This document shows positions 54,158 through 62,200 of a stretch of 64,000 nt of DNA, piece by piece (the first letter of the stretch is position 1; every line of letters starts with the position of its first letter). The DNA lies in NCBI RefSeq assembly GCF_022352055.1, contig NZ_JAKRWM010000002.1, positions 665,532 through 729,531 of the forward strand, written 5' to 3'. The translations under genes and the position numbers were made by a program. The notes under the pieces are model-generated. The model was not told the origin of the DNA. It ran no database searches and worked only from the letters and a program-made list of their open reading frames with translations. This stretch comes from Cohnella mopanensis (lineage in GTDB: Bacteria > Bacillota > Bacilli > Paenibacillales > Paenibacillaceae).

Positions 54158-55165
54158 ATGTCGGTTAAAATGCTTCCCTTGGCGGAACCGAGGGTACTCG
54201 GTTACCTGCATCATGCGTACGTGTTATCCATCGCCGGCAATTGCCCGAATTTCGAAGATTGGTACTATAGCAGCTACGTTCAGATATACGACGATTATTT
54301 GTCGGGTGGATTAAACTTCTACGAGCATGATTTCACCCGTTTCCGCCAGCCGCTTCTCGACCATCATTCGATGTGCATCGATGCCTTTATGAAGGGCGGT
54401 TACGACGTCGTAGAATTCGCCAAGCATTGTTTGGATACGGACTATTATTTCTATACCTTCGTCGATGAGCGTTATATTCCAGGGAAAGGGGCGTACAAAG
54501 CCAAGGTAACGTTCCCTCACGAAATAATGATTTTCGGCTACGACGACTCCGCGAAGCAATTTCACGGAATCGGCTTCTCGGAGAAGTTCCAGTACGGGAA
54601 ATACACGGTCGGCTTCGAACATTTTGCCCAAGGCTTCAACAACCTCAAGATGACGGCCAGCTATATGAACAACATTCACCTGCTGAAACCCGCCTACGAT
54701 GCGGAATATCCGTTCCGGTTGAAACAAGTGGCAAGCTTATTAGAGGATTATTGCCTATCGCGTAACACTTCGGAGCAATACAGCATGGTTCGGGAGCCTT
54801 ATCATTCCGTGTTCGGTATGGCCTGTTATGATTACTTGATTGATTATTTCGAACAGCTATTGAAGGGCAAGGCCCAGTTGAAAATCAATTCGCTCCACAT
54901 TTTATGGGAACATAAGAAATGCATGATCGATCGCGTAGCCTATATGCAACGAAAGTATGGGATGTTACGGGATTTCGACCTGGGACCGCTCAAGGAAGTC
55001 GAACGGCTGGCCTACAAAACTCGGGATGAGATCATCGTGTATTCTTTCAGCAACGATCCGAAATGTTTTCAAAATGTGATTAAGTATTTGAACCAGCTGA
55101 GGGAAAAGGAGACGGCGGCGCTCGGCTTGTTGTTGGATCGGATTTCTTCATTGGTTCCCGCTTGA
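54158..55165 (+). CDS. Last gene of the biosynthetic operon; possible BtrH-like (papain-fold) acyltransferase
   Basis: 335 residues, ATG 54158 after AGGAGG, 15 bp behind the thioesterase; a terminator follows. No named family is certain. The segment 'FVDERYIPGKGAYK' followed by 'PHEIMIFGYDD' (residues 101-130) resembles the BtrH N-terminal family, where a Cys/His pair of a C39-peptidase-like fold moves an acyl group from a carrier protein to an acceptor. The candidate pair would be Cys29 (AGNCPNF) and His121. The C-terminal half is helical and Lys/Glu-rich. If the reading is right, it could release or transfer the finished chain, since the last NRPS has no TE. The function is inferred. Confidence 0.5.
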   Translation: MSVKMLPLAEPRVLGYLHHAYVLSIAGNCPNFEDWYYSSYVQIYDDYLSGGLNFYEHDFTRFRQPLLDHHSMCIDAFMKGGYDVVEFAKHCLDTDYYFYTFVDERYIPGKGAYKAKVTFPHEIMIFGYDDSAKQFHGIGFSEKFQYGKYTVGFEHFAQGFNNLKMTASYMNNIHLLKPAYDAEYPFRLKQVASLLEDYCLSRNTSEQYSMVREPYHSVFGMACYDYLIDYFEQLLKGKAQLKINSLHILWEHKKCMIDRVAYMQRKYGMLRDFDLGPLKEVERLAYKTRDEIIVYSFSNDPKCFQNVIKYLNQLREKETAALGLLLDRISSLVPA

Positions 55166-55200
55166 GATAAGGATTCGAACTTGACAAGGTAATGGATGGT

Positions 55201-55239
55201 GAGGCTACCCTCAAGGGTAGCCTCTTTGATGTTTTACTT
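55201..55239 (+). terminator. Rho-independent terminator of the NRPS/PKS operon
   Basis: A perfect 10-bp stem, GAGGCTACCC (55201-55210) and GGGTAGCCTC (55215-55224), with a TCAA loop and a T-rich but interrupted tail (tttgatgtttt). It lies 35 bp past the last gene of the operon. Confidence 0.88.
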
Positions 55240-55244
55240 TCAAC

Positions 55245-55440
55245 AACGGCATCGCGTGCCGTTATTAAGGAACATTGGCTTCCAGAGTGAATGGATAACG
55301 GTATTTCGTACCGCTTTTTCAAAAATAATCGACCATTTCTTTGATTTTCTGTTCAATTAACGGCATCGCGCGCCGCTAACAAGGAATAATCGCCATCTAG
55401 TGAACAATTAACTGCACCGCGTGCCGCTAATCCGAGGGAA
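55245..55440. repeat. Array of four tandem palindromic repeats (period 51-62 bp)
   Basis: Cores start at 55245 (AACGGCATCGCGTGCCGTT), 55297 (AACGGTATTTCGTACCGCT), 55359 (AACGGCATCGCGCGCCGCT) and 55410 (AACTGCACCGCGTGCCGCT). Each can fold as CGGCA-loop-TGCCG, and copy 2 keeps pairing through compensatory changes (CGGTA/TACCG). The flanks are also similar: 'aaggaa' follows copies 1 and 3, and 'gtgaa...att' or 'gtgaatgga' precedes copies 2 and 4. There is no coding potential. It looks like a REP-like intergenic repeat family rather than CRISPR. Confidence 0.75.
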
Positions 55441-55570
55441 TGAGAGTTGCTTCTTAAAACGTGTCCTCTCGGCAAAGAAAATCGATAGGTTAGTCAAAAT
55501 GACAAAATTCGATTCCTTCCGCCATTCCGTGATCGATTCAGGACTTTGGACTCTATTTAATCGGGGAGTA

Positions 55571-55620
55571 TTGACAATGGATTTCAGTGCATGCTAATTT
55601 TTAATTGGAAACCGGTTTCC
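55571..55620 (+). promoter_or_regulatory. Amylase promoter with a LacI-type palindromic operator
   Basis: TTGACA (55571-55576), an 18-bp spacer and TAATTT (55595-55600) form a plausible sigma-A promoter. The perfect 14-bp palindrome GGAAACCGGTTTCC lies at 55607-55620, at about the transcription start, where a bound repressor would block initiation. It has the CG-centred form of LacI/GalR-family operators (cre- or MalR-like). Control by maltodextrin or glucose is likely but inferred. The leader to the GH13 start is about 215 nt. I see nothing else in 55621-55832. Confidence 0.7.
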
Positions 55621-55832
55621 CTATGGGTGCTCTGATCAAGCACAATCTCCTTGCCATATCCCCATCTAGAATTATCGCAATAGATTTTACGCGACCTCAA
55701 GCTATCCACTCAAACATTGCCGCTCTTTTGACCGCATCCGATTTGAAGTTTACGGCTTCATTCACTCATGTTCAGCAAAACTCGCACAATTGTAAGCGCT
55801 TAATTATTTACGAAAATAGGAGGGAATTAATA

Positions 55833-58800
55833 ATGCCGAGAAAATTATTTTCTCCGTTTCTAGTTGCCATTTTTTTATTTTCCATTTGCGCAAACGTTTT
55901 CACAATTTCTCCTACTACAGCATACGCCGCAAGCATTGGAACCGTGGATGAGAACGATACGATCTATCAGATCATGGTCGACCGGTTTAACGACGGAGAT
56001 CCGAGCAATAATGCGACTGGCGCAGCCATTCGTTATGGCGAGACGTCGGAGGAAGATTTCCGTCATATGAAGGGCGGGGACTGGCAAGGAATCATCGATA
56101 AGCTGGGATATATCAAAAATATGGGGTACACGGCGATCTGGATTTCGCCAGTTGCCGAACCCCAAATGACGAACCGCGAAAACAACGGGACGGGTCGAAA
56201 TACCGCCTACCACGGTTACAACGTCAAGGACCCGAACAAGGCGAACCCTTTCTTCGGAACGAAGGAAAAGCTGAAGGAGCTCGTGGATTCGGCTCATGCG
56301 CTCGGTATCAAAGTCGTTCTCGACGTCGTTCCGAATCACGTCGGCGATTATATGTTGGGCACGCAGGCTTACTACGACATTCCGGGTTTGCAGCCTGCGG
56401 CTCCGTTTAACAACCCGGCTTGGTATCATCACAATGGAGATATTAACTTTTCGTCCGTCGAAGGCATCTATACCCAAGCGGCGCAGGATTACCTGGAGAA
56501 CCATGACTTAGGCGGACTAGACGATATCGATTTCGATGTTCCCGCAGCCAAGCAAGCGATGTTCGATTCGATCAAAGGCTGGTTCGACTACACGGGAGCG
56601 GACGGAGCTCGCGTAGACGCGGCTAAGCTTATGAGGCCGACGGACATCGGGGCGCTGCAAAATTACCTCGGAGTCAACACCTTCGGAGAAAACTTCGATG
56701 GCAACGCCGAATTCGTCTCCCGTTGGGTCGGCACGAACAAAGAGTGGGGAATGTTGGACTTCCCGCTGTTCTTTAAGATTCTTGGCAGCTTCGCACACGG
56801 CGGGTCATTCGACGCCAATATTAAAGACGGTCTCGCCCAGGATTACCGCTATAACGGTAACGAGAACCATATGGTTACCTTCATCGACAACCACGACCGG
56901 AACCGTTTCCTCCAAGAAGCCGGAGGGGACGTCCAGAAATTGCAAAATGCGTTGACGTTCATCTTCACCGTGCGCGGAACGCCGGTCGTCTTCCAAGGCA
57001 CGGAGCAGAACAAAGGGAACGCCAACAACCAGATTCTGAGCGACGGAATCGCCGATACTTGGAACCGATGGTCGATGGTTAAGCGCGACGCGAACGGTAA
57101 CGTCATTCAGAACTATTTTAACGAAAGCACGAACACTTACCAGCACGTCGCCAAGCTGAACCAAATCCGTTCGAAGTACGAAGCCCTCCGAAAGGGCAAA
57201 CAACGCGAGATGTGGTCGGCTCAGAATTTGTACGCGTTCTCCCGTCGAGTAGAGAGCGGCGCGAACGTAGGTCAGGAGGTCTTATCGGTATTCAGCAACG
57301 CAACGAGCGGCACTCAGACCGTTACGATTCCGCTAAGGGCCGAAAGCTCGATGGCCGTCGGGACGGTGCTGGTCAACCAACTGAACACGTCGGACAGCAT
57401 TACCGTTCAAGCGGGAGGAATTACGGGCAAGCAGATTACGGTAAGCGTCGGAGCGAACTCCGCGAAAATCTACGCCAAGGACATTTCCGACACGCAAGCA
57501 CCGACGGTGCCTACGAATGTGACGGCTAGCGCTTTAAGCTCGTCCAGCATTCAAGTCTCGTGGACGGCGTCCACGGATAACATTGGAGTCACCGGATACG
57601 AAGTGTTCCGCAACGGAACGCTGGTGGGAACGGCCGCCGGGACTTCCTATACGGATAACGGGTTAACGGCCGCAACGACCTATTCTTACACCGTCAAGGC
57701 TTACGATGCGGCGACTAATCGATCCGCGTTAAGCTCGCCGCCGGCATCGGCGACGACGACTCCGCCGGATACGCAGGCGCCGACGATGCCTACGAACGTG
57801 ACGGCAACCGCGGTGTCGTCCTCCTCGATCAACGTCGCATGGACGGCATCGACGGACAATATCGGCGTCACGGGTTATGAAGTATACAGGAACGGAACGC
57901 TCGTAGGGCAGTCAACGACGACCTCCTATGCGGATATCGGGCTTGCGGCAACGACCGCTTATTCGTATACGGTCAAAGCTTTCGATGCCGCGGCTAACCG
58001 TTCGGAGTTCAGCGCACCGCCTGCCGTAGCTACGACGCTCGCCGGCAATAACGTGACGATCTATTACAAACAAGGCTTTACGACGCCATACATCCATTAC
58101 CGTCCAGTAGGCGGTACATGGACGACGACTCCCGGCGTGCCGATTCTTGCATCGGAGGTATCGGGATACAACAAGATAACGATCAACATAGGGACAGCTA
58201 GCCAACTGGAAGCTTGCTTTAACAACGGAAGCGGAACATGGGATAGCAACAATCAGCAGAACTACCTCTTCGGCGTCGGAACATGGACGTACACTCCGAC
58301 GGGGAATATCGTGGCAGGAGGTCCGGACAGCCAAGCTCCGACTGTTCCTCAGAACGTAGCCGCTACAGCTTTGTCGGCTACTTCGGTGAGCGTCACTTGG
58401 AGTGCATCGACCGATAACGTTGGGGTTACCGGCTATGAGGTGTTCCGCAATGGAACGTTAGTTGGGACTTCGGCGACAACGTCCTTCACGAGCACGGGAC
58501 TAGCGGCCGCAACGGCTTATAACTTTACGGTGAAAGCGTATGATGCCGTCGGCAACCGTTCCGCCGAGAGCACGCCTCCGGCTTCGGTAACGACGTTAGC
58601 CGGTAATCAGGCCACGATCTATTACAAGAATACGGCGTTTACGAGTTCTTATATTCACTATAAGCTCGATAACTCTTCTACGTGGACGACGTTGCCTGGA
58701 AGCCAGATGCAAAGCTCGACCTACCCGGGATACGCGAGCATTACGATTGAGCTGGGTAGCGCGACGGGGTTAACTGCCGCCTTCAATAACGGCAGCGGCA

Positions 58801-59201
58801 CCTGGGACAATAGCGGAGGCAACAACTATTCATTTGCTTCCGGAACGTGGAGCCTGGTCAACGGAAACAAAACATCGGGAACACCTCAAGCGGACAGCGT
58901 AACGTTCCGAGTCGCCGTGCCGGCTTCAACTCCCGCAAGCGGTCCTGTCTACTTGACGGGGACATTCAACGGTTGGGCAACGGCGGATACCGCCTATCAA
59001 TTGACGAAAGGAACGGACGGCGTTTACTCTATCACGTTGAACCTGCCTTCAGGAACAGCGGTACAATACAAACTCACCCGAGGAACGTGGGCAACGGTAG
59101 AGATAAATTCGAACGGAAGCGATATTTCGAACCGGGCGTTAACTCCATCCGGAGGAGCTCAAAACGTTAATGTGACGGTACAACGTTGGAAGGACCAATA
59201 A
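55833..59201 (+). CDS. Secreted GH13 alpha-amylase-family enzyme with three FN3 and three starch-binding modules
   Basis: 1122 residues from ATG 55833, preceded by AGGAGGGA; upstream in-frame ATGs lack a ribosome binding site. Signal peptide (about 1-31, cleavage after TAYA-A). GH13 barrel with 'TIYQIMVDRF', 'VVLDVVPNHV', nucleophile Asp262 (GARVDAAK), acid/base Glu286 (FGENFDG) and Asp355 (FIDNHDR). A beta-sandwich C domain (about 470-550) follows, then FN3 (about 552), FN3 (about 646), CBM25/26-type (about 738-830, 'VTIYYKQGFTTPYIHYRP'), FN3 (about 832), CBM26-type (about 926) and a CBM20-like domain to the end. It hydrolyses or transglycosylates starch outside the cell; the product pattern cannot be read. 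An operator-type palindrome lies upstream. Confidence 0.92.
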   Translation: MPRKLFSPFLVAIFLFSICANVFTISPTTAYAASIGTVDENDTIYQIMVDRFNDGDPSNNATGAAIRYGETSEEDFRHMKGGDWQGIIDKLGYIKNMGYTAIWISPVAEPQMTNRENNGTGRNTAYHGYNVKDPNKANPFFGTKEKLKELVDSAHALGIKVVLDVVPNHVGDYMLGTQAYYDIPGLQPAAPFNNPAWYHHNGDINFSSVEGIYTQAAQDYLENHDLGGLDDIDFDVPAAKQAMFDSIKGWFDYTGADGARVDAAKLMRPTDIGALQNYLGVNTFGENFDGNAEFVSRWVGTNKEWGMLDFPLFFKILGSFAHGGSFDANIKDGLAQDYRYNGNENHMVTFIDNHDRNRFLQEAGGDVQKLQNALTFIFTVRGTPVVFQGTEQNKGNANNQILSDGIADTWNRWSMVKRDANGNVIQNYFNESTNTYQHVAKLNQIRSKYEALRKGKQREMWSAQNLYAFSRRVESGANVGQEVLSVFSNATSGTQTVTIPLRAESSMAVGTVLVNQLNTSDSITVQAGGITGKQITVSVGANSAKIYAKDISDTQAPTVPTNVTASALSSSSIQVSWTASTDNIGVTGYEVFRNGTLVGTAAGTSYTDNGLTAATTYSYTVKAYDAATNRSALSSPPASATTTPPDTQAPTMPTNVTATAVSSSSINVAWTASTDNIGVTGYEVYRNGTLVGQSTTTSYADIGLAATTAYSYTVKAFDAAANRSEFSAPPAVATTLAGNNVTIYYKQGFTTPYIHYRPVGGTWTTTPGVPILASEVSGYNKITINIGTASQLEACFNNGSGTWDSNNQQNYLFGVGTWTYTPTGNIVAGGPDSQAPTVPQNVAATALSATSVSVTWSASTDNVGVTGYEVFRNGTLVGTSATTSFTSTGLAAATAYNFTVKAYDAVGNRSAESTPPASVTTLAGNQATIYYKNTAFTSSYIHYKLDNSSTWTTLPGSQMQSSTYPGYASITIELGSATGLTAAFNNGSGTWDNSGGNNYSFASGTWSLVNGNKTSGTPQADSVTFRVAVPASTPASGPVYLTGTFNGWATADTAYQLTKGTDGVYSITLNLPSGTAVQYKLTRGTWATVEINSNGSDISNRALTPSGGAQNVNVTVQRWKDQ
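58330..59198 (+). repeat. FN3-CBM26-CBM20 cassette duplicated in the neighbouring amylase (second copy 62850-63723)
   Basis: The last 290 residues of the GH13 and GH119 enzymes have the same module order and are nearly identical over long stretches ('GSATGLTAAFNNGSGTWDN', 'GPVYLTGTFN', 'VQYKLTRGTWA', 'VNVTVQRWKDQ'). The FN3-CBM25 block also recurs once in the GH13 gene and twice in the GH119 gene. This indicates recent intragenic and intergenic duplication or conversion. Confidence 0.85.
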
Positions 59202-59209
59202 GGGAAGGA

Positions 59210-59245
59210 AGAGGGCTGTTGAATGATCAACGGCCCTCTCTTTTT
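59210..59245 (+). terminator. Rho-independent terminator between the two amylase genes
   Basis: AGAGGGCTGTTGA (59210-59222) pairs with TCAACGGCCCTCT (59227-59239), with one G-U pair and a 4-nt ATGA loop, followed by CTTTTT. It lies only 27 bp before the next start codon, so the GH119 gene is either read through or has a promoter hidden inside the GH13 gene. I see none in the 70-bp gap. Confidence 0.85.
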
Positions 59246-59271
59246 GAGAAAACAAAAATGAGAGGGGATAC

Positions 59272-62200
59272 ATGAGGATCATGTTTACTATGAAAAAATG
59301 GTTTTCCAAATCGATCGCCGTTCTGCTCGGGGTTGCATGGTTATTGCAGGCGGGTGCATCGAGCGCTTCCGCGGAGATCGCTGCCACGCATGTTTATCAC
59401 AATCACATGCCTAATTTCTGGGCTTTCTACGATGTGAATCAATATTCCTCCACTCCCGTCGGGAGTCCGATTCGCTACACGTACGATGGCGATGTCATCG
59501 CACTCAAAAACAATCCTCCGCAAGGCTATTCCTATTATTTGCCCAACGGAGCTATCATGCCGCACGATGACCTCGTATCCTATTATTCGCATCATGCGAA
59601 GAAGGGAGCCTATCTGACTTGGCCTTGGAGCGTAGCGGGGGATCTGAGAAACAGTAATCCTCAAGCCCAGATGCATGTGACGATGTCGGGAGCGCTCGTC
59701 AATAACGTGAATAGCCTCGTGCTTCGCAATAACGTGTCCGATTACAACAACCTGAATTGGTGGCAGCCATGGCGTACGGCTTACAACAATCTTCTGACGA
59801 CGAACGGGAAGAAGACATTGGATCTTATCCATTTTACGGGCCATCATAGCATGGGACCGCTGGCTGGCAACGATTATATGCTGAAGGATTTGATTTACCA
59901 GGGGGCCACGCTTGCCCAGCCTTACTTTATGGGATCCAGCTACAAATCGTCGAACGGATTTTTCCCGACCGAGCTTGGGTTCTCGGAACGCTTGATTCCG
60001 GTGCTCCAGAAGCTGGGGATTCAGTGGTCAGTCGTCGGCAACAACCATTTCTCGCGTACTTTGAAGGACTACCCGCTCTTGAATAGCCCGGGAACGGATA
60101 CGATGGTGTCGCCTCCTAACCGCGCGGATTTGCAAAACGTTAGCAACGTCGGCTCGTGGGTGAACCAGAATATGTTCAACGAGCAACAGGTCGTCTACAA
60201 TAAATATCCTTTCGCTTCCACGCCGCATTGGGTTCGCTATGTCGATCCGGCTACGGGACAGGAATCGAAGGTCGTCGGTATACCGGTCGCTCAAGCCGAG
60301 TCATGGGAAGAAGGCTACAATGGAAGTACGAAAGCTACGGCTCTCAAGCCCTTCGAAGGAATCTCTTCCCAGAAGCAATTTTTTGTTGTCGCGCATGACG
60401 GCGATAACTCCTCGGGTCGCGCGGGTTCGGAAGAAACCTGGCGCAACGCGGCGAACGTTACGTATACCGATTCCGGCGTAAAAGGGATGGGAATCGACGA
60501 GTATCTCCGCACGAACCTTCCTGCCACCGGCGACGTCGTTCACGTGCAGGATGGCTCATGGATCGATACGAGGGATTCATCTTCCGATCCGACATGGTAC
60601 CACTGGCATTTGCCTTTCGGCATATGGAAGACGCAATTCTCAAGTTTTAATCAAGTTAATCAAACCTCTTACGTGCCTAAGAAAAACTTATCGGGAATCG
60701 ACGACGGCATGACGGTATCGTTCGAGTACGGATACCACTACTTGGAACGCAACTTCGCCTTGCTGCAAGCCGCATTGAATTATGCGAAAACGGCAGAACA
60801 AATCTGGCTGGAGGAGCATCCGAACTACTGGCAACCGACAACGGCGCTGGATCATGAGATTACTTACCCGGGCAACCAATTAAATCCTTGGATGCTCTCG
60901 TATCCGGTGAAGGGGAACGTCTCCAACGATTACGCGGGAGGCGCTAATCCAGCAGAGCTCGCATGGTATTTCTTGCTGCCGGCCATGGATTCTGGCTTCG
61001 GTTATTACGACGAGAACCAAGACGATAACGTGAAACCGACGCTGTCCTTTAACCAGTCCTTATATTTCTCCAAGCCTTACGTGCAGTCTAAGTTAGCCAA
61101 GGATAAGGTAGGACCTTCCGTTTGGTGGCCGCAGCGCTATCCATACAACCCCGGAAGCGCGAACGTCAGCAAAGCGGAAGGATGGACGCTTCATCATTTC
61201 GACAATTCTTTCGCCATTTATTCCTATGCTTACGACACAAGCGGAATTCAGAACATCAAAGTGAAAGTCAGGGCGCATACGAGTAAAACCGCAGATGCTT
61301 CTGACAATACCTTTAAAGTGTATGATCCCGCGGCGCTTCAGGCGGCGGGCGTACAAGGAATCGATACGTCCAAGGTCGGAGCATGGACGGAATATCCTAT
61401 GAACGTGCGCGATCTGATACCGGATATTAACGGCGTGGATTGGCAACCCAGCGGTAAAGCGGTCATGGCTAAAGTGCCGGCACAGGAAATCGGCAATCTC
61501 TATTATTCGTACATCAACGATTACCGCGACCAGCTATTGGACTATTATATCGAAGCAACCGATACTAAAGGGAACGTAACTAAGAGCGAGATTCAACAAG
61601 TCTACGTCGGGGCAGGCAAATACAATCTCGTCGGCGGCAAATACGTCGAGGATGTTCAAGGCTCGATCACGGGCACTCATCCGTTCATTACCGATCAGCC
61701 TATCATTCCCGATAATGAGGCTCCAAGCGTACCGACCCAGGTCAGCGCGCAAACGATAAACGCTTCTTCGATTAAAGTGTCATGGAGCCCATCCACGGAT
61801 AACGTGGGCGTTACGGGGTACGACGTTTATCGCAACGGAACGAAAGTCGGGACATCGGCGACCAGCACTTATACGGATAACGGTCTAGCCGGTAGCACGA
61901 CTTATTCGTATACCGTTAAAGCGTACGACGCGGCAGGCAACCGTTCGGACTTCAGCGCGCCTCCCGCGACGGCAACGACGCCGCAAGGGAATAACGTCAC
62001 CATCTATTACAAACCGGGCTTTACAACGCCTTATATCCACTATCGCCCGGTCGGCGGAACGTGGACGACTTCTCCGGGAGCCGCCATTCCGGCGTCGGAG
62101 TTGCCGGGATATTATAAAATCACGATCAACATCGGTGCCGCTACGCAACTGGAGGCTTGCTTCAATAACGGAAGCGGAACATGGGACAGCAACAATTCGC

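Noticed and set aside
10202..55165. The NRPS cluster makes a siderophore, given the Fur-controlled transporter just upstream.
   Set aside because: The transporter resembles haem systems and ends with a HugZ-like gene and a terminator. The NRPS operon has no Fur box in its leader and lacks catechol, hydroxamate or salicylate biosynthesis genes; FAAL initiation points to a lipopeptide.
55245..55440. CRISPR array
   Set aside because: Only four units, the repeats are imperfect, the spacers partly resemble each other, and no cas gene is near.
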